From the IMG/VR virus record IMGVR_UViG_3300035201_000250, positions 1-28,643 of that record: DNA of 28,643 nucleotides; one strand, written 5' to 3'. A program made the translations under genes and the position numbers. The stretch comes from a virus. Each line of letters starts with the position of its first letter. Within the stretch, counting starts at the first letter, position 1. The notes under the pieces are model-generated. The model was not told where the DNA came from. It was given only the letters and a program-made list of their open reading frames with translations, and ran no database searches. Of the stretch, positions 1-6,279 are shown piece after piece.

Positions 1-56
1 TCGCGTCACGGTGAAGAACCTGATGTGATCGAGATGGATATATTCCATTCACATTC

Positions 57-84
57 AAAGGACCGCTTCGGCGGTCCTTTTTTT
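57..84 (+). terminator. Intrinsic terminator with UUCG tetraloop
   Basis: A perfect 10-bp stem (57-66 with 71-80) closes on a TTCG loop and runs into a T tract to base 84. This is a strong rho-independent terminator. It separates an upstream gene, of which at most the last few codons are present, from the genes that follow. Two of the three forward frames are open at the left edge, one stopping at 26-28 and one reading through the hairpin, so I cannot say which carries the upstream gene. Confidence 0.93.
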
Positions 85-98
85 ATCTAAATAGATAT

Positions 99-395
99 AT
101 GAAAAACTTTAAAGACTTTATAAAAGAGCATAATAAACAGGATGAGATTCCTAAATGTCCAGAAGGGCAGTATTATGATCGTCTTCAAAAGAAATGTGTT
201 ATAATGCCACCCAAATATGGTGGAAGATATTGGGGTGGATCATATCATAAACACCATGATAATGGAAAAAATGGTAATGGAAATGGCAACGGTAATGGGT
301 CCCATAACGGGAATGGAAATGGTAATGGCAATGGTGGCCATGGTAATGGTGGCAACGGCAACGGTGGTGGTGGCAATGGCGGTGGAGGAGCATAA
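99..395 (+). CDS. Small Gly/Asn-rich protein with CTS-like N terminus (98 aa)
   Basis: Function not recognised. Residues 1-11 read MKNFKDFIKEH, close to the capsid-targeting leader of T4 internal proteins (MKTYQEFIAEA), but the residue after the Glu is His rather than a small one. A short segment (about 20-33) has two Cys in a C-P-x-G-x(9)-C arrangement. From about residue 55 the protein is almost only Gly, Asn and His, encoded by an imperfect minisatellite. A TCTAAATA box (86-93), similar to T4 late promoters, lies only a few bases before the ATG, so a transcript from it would be almost leaderless. The stop overlaps the next ATG by one base (TAATG). Its place among late virion genes suggests a structural or packaged protein, which is inference. 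Confidence 0.7.
   Translation: MKNFKDFIKEHNKQDEIPKCPEGQYYDRLQKKCVIMPPKYGGRYWGGSYHKHHDNGKNGNGNGNGNGSHNGNGNGNGNGGHGNGGNGNGGGGNGGGGA
268..390 (+). repeat. Imperfect GGTAATGGNAAY minisatellite coding for Gly-Asn repeats
   Basis: Bases here are a degenerate tandem array of 6-base units (GGTAAT, GGAAAT, GGCAAC, GGTGGY) that encode alternating Gly and Asn, ending in a Gly-rich tail. Synonymous variation between units is high, so the array is not freshly expanded, but it is still prone to slippage and length change. Confidence 0.8.
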
Positions 396-970
396 TGCCT
401 AGACAAATTGAAAACAGAAATTTTCTATCACCTACTGGGTTTAAATTTACCTTAGTAAGAGCACCTAAAGCAGCTTATTTTTGTAATAAAGCAAATATTC
501 CAGATCTAACTTTAGATACTGCAATCCAACCAACTTACTTAAAAAATATTGACCAACCAGGAGATAAACTTCAGTTTGGAGATTTAACTTTGGAGTTTAT
601 GGTTGATGAAGATTTGTCCAATTATATGGAGATTCAAAATTGGTTAAGGGGATTGGGTTATCCAGAAAAATTAGATCAAATAAAAGAACTTCAAAATACT
701 GGTAATATGTCAATGGATCTTCCAACAAGATCTATGGAAAATATTTTTTCTGATGGAACACTTCAGGTATTATCAAGTTCAATGATTCCCAAATTCCATG
801 TGAATTTTCGTCAGTGTTTTCCATATGCATTGACTACGATGCAATTTGATGCTACAATGACAGATATTGAATATTTTACCGCAGAAGTAAGTTTTAAATA
901 TCTTATTTACGATATAACTGATATTAGTGGTAAGGATTTATTAGTTGATAAAATATATGATCCTTCATGA
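395..970 (+). CDS. Tail-tube-fold protein (T4 gp19/gp54-like)
   Basis: A 191-aa protein that I place in the T4 tail tube superfamily. The N-terminal third reads as the tube beta-barrel: an NxF opening, an 'FTLVRAPKAAYFCNKANIPDL' style strand pair, then the 'I..PGDKLQFGDLTLEFMVDEDL' strand-turn typical of gp19-type subunits, followed by a 'YMEIQNWLRGLGYP' helix. The C-terminal half alternates beta strands and ends at 'TAEVSFKYLIYDI'. Such proteins polymerise into, or initiate, the tail tube on the baseplate. Whether this one is the main tube subunit or a tube-initiator paralogue cannot be settled here. It lies apart from any sheath gene and overlaps uvsY by 4 bases (ATGA), so an accessory tube or baseplate role is more likely. 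Confidence 0.75.
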   Translation: MPRQIENRNFLSPTGFKFTLVRAPKAAYFCNKANIPDLTLDTAIQPTYLKNIDQPGDKLQFGDLTLEFMVDEDLSNYMEIQNWLRGLGYPEKLDQIKELQNTGNMSMDLPTRSMENIFSDGTLQVLSSSMIPKFHVNFRQCFPYALTTMQFDATMTDIEYFTAEVSFKYLIYDITDISGKDLLVDKIYDPS

Positions 971-1404
971 CAATAACTCTTGAAACACTTCAAGAGATGT
1001 GGGAAAGAGATTCAAATATAGACCGAGACAATCTACACGAAGAATCATTGAAGATCCCATCTCTTCATGCAAAATACTTTGAATTATATAATACTATATT
1101 CCTTTTAAGAAAGAAAGCAGAGCAGCAAAGGAAAAATATCCGCCATGAACGGTATGAGTATTTTAGCGGGAAAGCAGACCCTGAAGTTTATGTAGAGAAT
1201 CCTTTTCCAAAGAAGATAAGGGATAAGGATACTATGCAAAAGTATTTGGATGCTGACTCTAAATTATCTAACACTTCTTTAAAGATTGATTACTATGACA
1301 CGATGTTAGTTTATCTGGAAAGTATCCTTAAAGTAATACAAAATAGAACATTTCAAATTAAAAATGCTATTGAATTTATGAGATTTAACTCTGGATTGGG
1401 ATAA
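967..1404 (+). CDS. uvsY: UvsY recombination mediator
   Basis: A 145-aa homologue of T4 UvsY (137 aa). UvsY is a hexameric mediator that loads UvsX recombinase onto gp32-coated single-stranded DNA. The fold is largely helical with basic patches, for example around residues 48-62 (RKKAEQQRKNIRHERYEY), followed by a YF.G..DPEVY...PFPKKI motif and a C-terminal helix pair 'YLESILKVIQNRTFQIKNAIEF', all typical of the family. As in T4, uvsY is close to uvsW. The start overlaps the upstream stop as ATGA, suggesting translational coupling to the tail-tube-like gene. Confidence 0.9.
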   Translation: MTITLETLQEMWERDSNIDRDNLHEESLKIPSLHAKYFELYNTIFLLRKKAEQQRKNIRHERYEYFSGKADPEVYVENPFPKKIRDKDTMQKYLDADSKLSNTSLKIDYYDTMLVYLESILKVIQNRTFQIKNAIEFMRFNSGLG

Positions 1405-1407
1405 ATA
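1400..1407 (+). promoter_or_regulatory. T4-type late promoter (GATAAATA)
   Basis: GATAAATA matches the T4 late promoter consensus TATAAATA at 7 of 8 positions. It overlaps the uvsY stop codon and lies 20 bases before the next ATG. It would be read by host polymerase carrying the gp55 encoded in this window. Confidence 0.55.
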
Positions 1408-1427
1408 AAAGAAAAGTGTTTATATAA

Positions 1428-2447
1428 ATGAAGACTTTTAAAGAGTTTAAATCAATAATAGAAGGTAAGTATAGTGATGAGGATGCTTTTAGAAAAAATT
1501 GGAATCATTTTGTTGTTCATCCCAAGTATGGGAAAACAGTAAAGTCTCATTTGGATGCAGGTAAAACAGATTCTGCTAAAAGAGAAATAGAAAGAGAACT
1601 TCAAAAAGCAAAAACTGATCCTAAACATCCATTAAGTTTTGAAAAAGCGAGGAGAGGGTTTACTAAAGGTAAATCTCCTGCAGATAAAAAATCTTATGAA
1701 GATGAAATGCAAAATGCTCCCGATAGTGTTATTGCTTGGTCTCAAGGAAGAAGAGGAAAAAGTCATCAACAAAGAGGATTACCTGTTCGGGTTACTGGAG
1801 GAGAAAAAGCAGATACTACGGGAGAATGGAGAAGCACCATTAGTAAAAAAGTAGATACAGCAAAAAGAGATATAGAAGGATATGATCCTAAAAATCCCAA
1901 ATATGGAATAGGCGTTAGTTTAAAAATGGGAAAAGGATCTCAAACTATGTCTGGTGGTACTGGAGAGACTTCTGCAACATGGAAAGCAGCTGCAAAAGAA
2001 ACTGAAAAAAATATGAAAAAATCTGGGACATCTTCTTCAGAGATAAGTACTTTTAAAAGTGATACTAATAGAATGGTTAGTAAATTAGCACGTGCTCAAC
2101 AATTGGGAAAAAGCAATCCTAATTTTGCTTCTAGAAGTAATATAAGTGATAGAAGAAGTGCATTAATGCAAAAAATGATGGATAAATATATGTCTAAGTA
2201 TCCCCAAACAGCTAGTCAATTTGATAAAGAAGCAGCGGGTGGAAGACATAAATTTGGCAAAAGTGTTTCTGCAGGGAAAGGTGGTGCTCAAGAAGTGGTA
2301 ACTGGTTCTCATAAAGATAAACTAGCAAATGTTCAAGATATACAACATCGTGGAAGAATGACTCCTAAATCTAAACCTGCATCTAGAGCACCAAAATCAT
2401 CTACAAGAGATGCTGCTGTTACGTTAAGAGTAAAACCAACTCCATAA
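1428..2447 (+). CDS. Basic protein with capsid-targeting leader; candidate packaged/injected protein
   Basis: A 339-aa, Lys/Arg/Ser-rich protein that I do not recognise by name. Residues 1-13 are MKTFKEFKSIIEG. This closely parallels the capsid-targeting leader of T4 internal proteins IPII and IPIII (MKTYQEFIAEA) and contains a gp21-type prohead protease site, (L/I)-x-E before a small residue, here I10-I11-E12 then G13. The centre has an Asp at 148 followed by VSLK (163-166) and a SQ.MSGG segment (171-177), reminiscent of the D...(E/S)xK core of PD-(D/E)xK nucleases. A further conserved-looking block is EAAGGRHKFGKS (268-279). The C-terminal third is low-complexity and very basic. A late-type promoter precedes it. 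No Shine-Dalgarno is visible before the ATG. Packaging inside the capsid and nuclease activity are both inference. Confidence 0.7.
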   Translation: MKTFKEFKSIIEGKYSDEDAFRKNWNHFVVHPKYGKTVKSHLDAGKTDSAKREIERELQKAKTDPKHPLSFEKARRGFTKGKSPADKKSYEDEMQNAPDSVIAWSQGRRGKSHQQRGLPVRVTGGEKADTTGEWRSTISKKVDTAKRDIEGYDPKNPKYGIGVSLKMGKGSQTMSGGTGETSATWKAAAKETEKNMKKSGTSSSEISTFKSDTNRMVSKLARAQQLGKSNPNFASRSNISDRRSALMQKMMDKYMSKYPQTASQFDKEAAGGRHKFGKSVSAGKGGAQEVVTGSHKDKLANVQDIQHRGRMTPKSKPASRAPKSSTRDAAVTLRVKPTP

Positions 2448-2450
2448 ATA
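2443..2450 (+). promoter_or_regulatory. T4-type late promoter (CATAAATA) for uvsW
   Basis: CATAAATA differs from TATAAATA at the first base only. It overlaps the TAA of the preceding gene. Initiation 6-8 bases downstream would leave a leader of about 15 bases before the uvsW TTG. T4 uvsW is known to be expressed late, which fits. Confidence 0.55.
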
Positions 2451-2467
2451 CCCATAGATGTATGGGT
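2450..2467 (+). other. Hairpin directly before the uvsW start
   Basis: ACCCATA (2450-2456) pairs perfectly with TATGGGT (2461-2467) around a 4-base loop. No T tract follows, so it is not an intrinsic terminator. It could form in read-through mRNA and occlude the uvsW start. In mRNA begun at the adjacent late promoter only the right arm would be present. Confidence 0.5.
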
Positions 2468-2471
2468 TCCC

Positions 2472-3959
2472 TTGATTAATACTCATAATGCTGATGTTGT
2501 TATAGGAAAAGCGAATGAAGTATTTTTGCAGATAAAGGCAGAGCCTCATATCTATATGGAACTTTCAGACCATTTCACTTTTGAAGTGGAAGGTGCAAAG
2601 TTTATGCCTCAATACCGTAATAAGTATTGGGATGGAAAGATTCGTTTATTCTCAACATCCAATGGACAAATTTATGTTGGTTTATTAGATAAGATTGTAA
2701 GTTTTTGCAATAGGCACGGATATACCTATTTCTTTGAAGAGAACAAATATTTTGGACAACCATTTGAAGTTAATGATTTAATTTCTTATGAAGGTGTTAA
2801 GCAATATATGACCTCAATTTCTAGACATAAACCTAGAGATTATCAAATTGAGGGAGTATACGATGCATTGCGACATAATAGAAGGCTATTGATATCTCCC
2901 ACTGCATCTGGCAAATCGTTGATGATTTACGCTCTAGTAAGATACTACACAGATAGGCACGAAAAAATATTGTTAGTTGTTCCCACGACATCTCTTGTAG
3001 AGCAGATGTACAAGGATTTTCAGGATTATGGTTGGGATTCTGAGTCATATTGCCACCGCATCTATTCAGGAAAAGAAAAAGAAACTGATCAACCAGTAGT
3101 TATAACAACCTGGCAATCTATCTATAAGTTAGATAGATCATGGTTTGAAAAATTTGGAGTTATAATTGGTGATGAAGCACATCAATTTAAATCTAAATCT
3201 TTAATTCAGATCATGACCAAATTACATACAGCTAAACATAGGTTTGGATTTACTGGAACTTTAGATGGCACACAGACCCATAAATGGGTCTTAGAAGGAC
3301 TGTTTGGCCCATCATATAAGATCGTTAGAACAAAGGAATTGCAAGAGAAAGGTTATCTTTCTAAATTAGATATTACTTGTTTAGTGCTCAAACATCCTCC
3401 ACAAAAGTTTGATGTATATGAAGATGAAATTCAATATCTAATATCGCATGAACAAAGAAATCACTTTATAAGTAAATTGACTTTAGACTTAAAAGGTAAT
3501 ACACTAGTGTTATATAGCCGAGTGGAAACACATGGCGCAATACTTTTTGAAAAGATAAATAGTTTCAAGCGAGGTGACCGAAAGGTATTCTTTATCCATG
3601 GTGGAGTGGATGCAGAAGAAAGAGAAAAAGTAAGAGAAATTACCGAAAAAGAAAACAATGCAGTAATCGTTGCATCTTACGGGACATTCTCAACTGGTAT
3701 AAACATTAAGAATTTGCATAATGTAATATTTGCTTCACCAAGCAAATCTAGAATAAGAAATTTACAATCTATAGGGAGAGTACTAAGAAAAGGGAAAAAT
3801 AAAATTAAAGCGATGCTTTATGATATTGCCGATGATTGTACTCATAACTCCAAAAAGAATTACACACTAAATCATTTTATTGAACGAATTAAGATTTACA
3901 ACTCAGAAAATTTTAATTATGACATAATCACTATACAGTTAAAAAAAGATGGGGATTGA
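2472..3959 (+). CDS. uvsW: UvsW DNA/RNA helicase (TTG start)
   Basis: A 495-aa superfamily 2 helicase close to T4 UvsW (503 aa), which unwinds R-loops and branched recombination intermediates and helps switch from origin- to recombination-dependent replication. The N-terminal domain ('WDGKIRLF', 53-60) precedes motif I ISPTASGKS (141-149), motif II DEAH (234-237), the SAT-like TGTLDG (261-266), and motif VI QSIGRVLRKG (432-441). No in-frame ATG exists before residue 29. The frame opens only at 2448 and the T4 alignment needs the segment before residue 29, so TTG at 2472 is the best start. No Shine-Dalgarno is seen. The frame is the same as the gene upstream, from which one TAA separates it. 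Confidence 0.93.
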   Translation: MINTHNADVVIGKANEVFLQIKAEPHIYMELSDHFTFEVEGAKFMPQYRNKYWDGKIRLFSTSNGQIYVGLLDKIVSFCNRHGYTYFFEENKYFGQPFEVNDLISYEGVKQYMTSISRHKPRDYQIEGVYDALRHNRRLLISPTASGKSLMIYALVRYYTDRHEKILLVVPTTSLVEQMYKDFQDYGWDSESYCHRIYSGKEKETDQPVVITTWQSIYKLDRSWFEKFGVIIGDEAHQFKSKSLIQIMTKLHTAKHRFGFTGTLDGTQTHKWVLEGLFGPSYKIVRTKELQEKGYLSKLDITCLVLKHPPQKFDVYEDEIQYLISHEQRNHFISKLTLDLKGNTLVLYSRVETHGAILFEKINSFKRGDRKVFFIHGGVDAEEREKVREITEKENNAVIVASYGTFSTGINIKNLHNVIFASPSKSRIRNLQSIGRVLRKGKNKIKAMLYDIADDCTHNSKKNYTLNHFIERIKIYNSENFNYDIITIQLKKDGD

Positions 3960-4362
3960 AGACGACTTTTACGGAACAATTAAATTTAAAAATGGTGAAG
4001 AGATATTTGCCAAGGTAGCAGCTTCTGAAGAAGAAGATAGAACTATGCTAGTTGTTACTAATCCTATTATGGTATTTGAAGTTAAAGCAAGAGATGGTAC
4101 TGTAAATGGATATAAGGTAGAACCATGGCTTAAAACAACAACTGAAGATATGTTTATTTTAAATATGAATGATGTATTAACAATAAGTGAATCTTCAGAT
4201 ATACAAATGATTACAATGTATCAATCTTTTGTAAGACAGTCTCCACATACTCCTCCTGATATTAGAAGAAATAAACATTCTAAACTTAATAGAGATATGG
4301 GATATATTTCTTCTGTATCAGATGCTAAGGATATCTTAGAAAAGATTTATAAAAAGAGCTAG
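3949..4362 (+). CDS. Sm-like fold protein, copy 1
   Basis: A 137-aa protein. Residues 8-45 read as an Sm1-type strand set: 'GTIKFKNGEEIFAKV', an acidic turn, then 'LVVTNPIMVFEV'. A 'KVEPWL' segment (56-61) and 'LNMNDVLTISE' (71-81) complete a small barrel. The C-terminal 50 residues are a charged tail. The same G-E-x-(L/I)...NP...EP(W/F)...(I/V)LT order recurs in the two proteins at 21062 and 21372. A crystal structure of an Sm-like protein of putative cyanophage origin has been published, and I assign this family on that basis by pattern only. An RNA-binding role is inference. It overlaps the end of uvsW by 11 bases and is the last gene before the gp55 promoter. Confidence 0.6.
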   Translation: MGIEDDFYGTIKFKNGEEIFAKVAASEEEDRTMLVVTNPIMVFEVKARDGTVNGYKVEPWLKTTTEDMFILNMNDVLTISESSDIQMITMYQSFVRQSPHTPPDIRRNKHSKLNRDMGYISSVSDAKDILEKIYKKS

Positions 4363-4404
4363 CTCCTTTCTATCAAACTCCACAAAGTTATTTTACTCAT
4401 AATA

Positions 4405-4419
4405 CAAGTACTTGTCAAG
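4405..4419 (+). promoter_or_regulatory. Operator-like palindromes over the gp55 -35 box
   Basis: CAAGTACTTG (4405-4414) is a perfect 10-base palindrome, and CTTGTCAAG (4411-4419) is a second, overlapping one. Together they give alternating CAAG/CTTG half-sites that cover the -35 hexamer. A repressor or activator site is plausible. No binding protein is identified. Confidence 0.4.
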
Positions 4420-4440
4420 CATTCTTTAAAATGTTATAAT
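4412..4440 (+). promoter_or_regulatory. Strong sigma70-type promoter for gp55
   Basis: TTGTCA (4412-4417), a 17-base spacer and a perfect TATAAT (4435-4440). The predicted start is near 4447, giving a short leader before the ATG at 4465. It lies in the only long gap in this part of the window (4363-4464), which otherwise holds nothing I recognise. Host RNA polymerase would use it without phage factors, as expected for the transcript that makes the late sigma factor and the gp46/47 nuclease. Confidence 0.8.
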
Positions 4441-4464
4441 ATCTACATAATTAGTTAGAGATAT

Positions 4465-4965
4465 ATGGCAATTCAACCAGGTATGACTAAAAGGAAAAGG
4501 TCGGAACACTATGTTAATAATAAAGAGTTCCTAGCTGCAATTATTGTTCATAGAGATAATGTAGCATTAGCAAAAGCACGTGGTGAACCTAAACCAAGAA
4601 TTTCTAATTATCTTGGATCGTGTTTTTTAAAGATTGCTACTCATTTATCTTTTAAACCAAATTTTGTTAATTATATGTTTAAAGAGGATATGATCTCTGA
4701 CGGCATTGAGAATTGTGTGCAGTATATTCATAATTTTGATCCAGAGAAATCTCAAAATCCTTTTGCTTATTTTACTCAAATCATTCATTATGCTTTTTTG
4801 AGACGCATTCAGAAAGAAAAGAAGCAACTTGAGATTAAAAATAAAATACTTGAAAGGACAGGTTATAGTGAAGTTTTTGATGATAACAATACACTTGACG
4901 GGAGTAATTACTCAGACTATAATCAGATTAAGGATGCTGTACATGCAAAACTTCGCAATCAATGA
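4465..4965 (+). CDS. 55: gp55 late-transcription sigma factor
   Basis: A 166-aa homologue of T4 gp55 (185 aa), the minimal sigma factor that directs host RNA polymerase to TATAAATA promoters. The match is clear over 'HYVNNKEFLAAIIVHRD' (15-31) and the sigma region 2-like core 'MISDGIENCVQYIHNFDPEKSQNPFAYFTQIIHYAFLRRIQKEKKQ'. T4 gp55 ends in a hydrophobic-acidic sliding-clamp-binding peptide (SLDFLYE). Here the protein ends DAVHAKLRNQ with no such motif. It overlaps the gp47 ATG by four bases. Confidence 0.93.
   Translation: MAIQPGMTKRKRSEHYVNNKEFLAAIIVHRDNVALAKARGEPKPRISNYLGSCFLKIATHLSFKPNFVNYMFKEDMISDGIENCVQYIHNFDPEKSQNPFAYFTQIIHYAFLRRIQKEKKQLEIKNKILERTGYSEVFDDNNTLDGSNYSDYNQIKDAVHAKLRNQ
4895..4923 (+). 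promoter_or_regulatory. Sigma70-type promoter inside gp55, before gp47
   Basis: TTGACG (4895-4900), 17-base spacer, TATAAT (4918-4923), about 39 bases before the gp47 ATG. The spacer contains a perfect 12-base palindrome, GAGTAATTACTC (4902-4913). It lies in coding sequence, so chance is possible, but the match is 11 of 12 hexamer bases at the ideal spacing. Confidence 0.6.
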
Positions 4966-6002
4966 AAGTTGCTATTATCACAGATCAGCACTTTGGGTGT
5001 AGGAAGAATTCTAAATTCTTTCATAATTATTTTCTAAAGTTCTATAATGATATATTCTTTCCTACATTACAGAAGGAAGGTATTACGACAATCGTTGATA
5101 TGGGTGATACCTTTGATAGTCGCAAAGGTATTGATTTTTCTGCATTATCATGGGCTAAAGACAATTACTATGATCGTCTCTCAGAGATGGGATGTACTAT
5201 TCATACAATTGTCGGAAACCATACTGCATACTATAAAAATACCAATGATGTAAATGCTGTTGATTTATTGCTTCGTGAGTATGATAATGTAACTGTCTAT
5301 TCTGAAGCAACTGAAATTAAATTAGGAGATCTTAATGTCCTTATGATTCCATGGATCAATAATGACAATGAAGAAAAAACTCTTAAGTTGATTAAGAAAT
5401 CAAAATGTCCTTGTGTAATGGGTCATCTTGAATTAAAAGGATTCAGGATCCATAGAGGATATGTCATGGAGACTGGTACTGAGGTTGGTCATTTTGATAA
5501 ATTTGATAAAGTTTTCTCAGGGCATTATCATACTAGATCTGATAATGGAACAGTTTATTATCTAGGAAATCCTTATGAGATGTTCTGGAATGACTATAAT
5601 GATTCTCGTGGTTTTCATATTTTTGATACAGAGACACTAGAGCATACTCCAATTAATAATCCTTATACGATGTTTAAAATCATCAATTATGAGGATACAA
5701 ACTATCAGACTTTTGATACTAGAGATTGTGAGGATAAGATTGTAAAAGTTGTTGTTCGTCAAAAAACTGATACAAAGAAATTTGAGAAATTTATTGATAA
5801 ACTTTATTCTTCTAATATTGCAGAACTAAAGGTTGTTGAGAATTTTCAAGTTCAATCTAATGAAGATTTTGAAGCATTTGAATCGGAGGATACACTTTCA
5901 ATCCTCAATAGATATATTGAGGAGGCTGAGGTAAATCTTGATAAAACAGTTATTCAAAAGATGATAAATGAGGTATATCAGGAAGCATGTGAAATAGTTT
6001 AG
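4962..6002 (+). CDS. 47: gp47 recombination nuclease subunit (Mre11-like)
   Basis: A 346-aa homologue of T4 gp47 (339 aa), the metallophosphatase-type nuclease of the Mre11/Rad50-like complex that resects DNA ends for recombination and degrades host DNA. The metal-binding motifs are in order: D8-x-H10 (TDQHFG), GD at 48-49 (MGDTFDSRK), GNH at 85-87, GH at 154-155, and GHYH at 187-190. The C-terminal part is the capping and Rad50-binding region. The partner gp46 follows after one small gene. Confidence 0.95.
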   Translation: MKVAIITDQHFGCRKNSKFFHNYFLKFYNDIFFPTLQKEGITTIVDMGDTFDSRKGIDFSALSWAKDNYYDRLSEMGCTIHTIVGNHTAYYKNTNDVNAVDLLLREYDNVTVYSEATEIKLGDLNVLMIPWINNDNEEKTLKLIKKSKCPCVMGHLELKGFRIHRGYVMETGTEVGHFDKFDKVFSGHYHTRSDNGTVYYLGNPYEMFWNDYNDSRGFHIFDTETLEHTPINNPYTMFKIINYEDTNYQTFDTRDCEDKIVKVVVRQKTDTKKFEKFIDKLYSSNIAELKVVENFQVQSNEDFEAFESEDTLSILNRYIEEAEVNLDKTVIQKMINEVYQEACEIV

Positions 6003-6003
6003 T

Positions 6004-6279
6004 ATGTTTATACTTACTGTAGATGGTAAAGAAAATGATGGAGCATATTCTGTAAAGGATGATGACGGAGAGCATATCCTTTTTATTTTTGAAGAGGAAG
6101 ATGATGCTGTAAGATATGCAATGATGTTGGAAGATGATAAAGGATTTCCTGAGATGCATATTATAGAAATTGATGGTGATTTAATGTTAAAGACTTGTGA
6201 AAAACATGGATATCAATATACGGTTATCACCAAAAATGATCTTGTAATACCACCTGATAATCATGATTTTATTTCATAA
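6004..6279 (+). CDS. DUF3110-like cyanobacterial-type protein
   Basis: A 91-aa protein that matches, by pattern, the cyanobacterial DUF3110 family: an N-terminal strand with 'ENDGAYSVKDDDGEHILFIFEEEDDAVRYAMMLE', then a 'PEMHIIEID' strand and a 'CEKHGYQYTVI' segment, ending with PP-D-N near the C terminus. The biochemical function of the family is not known to me. It starts one base after the gp47 stop and overlaps gp46 by 17 bases, so it is locked in the gp47-gp46 operon. It was probably acquired from a cyanobacterial host (inference). Confidence 0.7.
   Translation: MFILTVDGKENDGAYSVKDDDGEHILFIFEEEDDAVRYAMMLEDDKGFPEMHIIEIDGDLMLKTCEKHGYQYTVITKNDLVIPPDNHDFIS

Noticed and set aside
199-402. Alternative frames on both strands across the Gly-Asn array
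   Set aside because: They exist only because the repeat lacks stops in other frames; the + frame at 99 has the better leader, composition and a TAATG junction with the next gene.
2430-2480. Stop-codon read-through joining the 339-aa protein to UvsW
   Set aside because: The frames match and one TAA separates them, but the late promoter and TTG start explain the layout better, and the two proteins have unrelated roles.
2833-3048. Minus-strand ORFs throughout the window (for example here and at 21410-21721)
   Set aside because: All lie opposite well-supported genes with conserved motifs, have no ribosome site and no recognisable content.
4363-4464. tRNA or small RNA gene in the gap before gp55
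   Set aside because: No cloverleaf arms or TTC loop are visible; the gap is explained by the promoter and palindromes.
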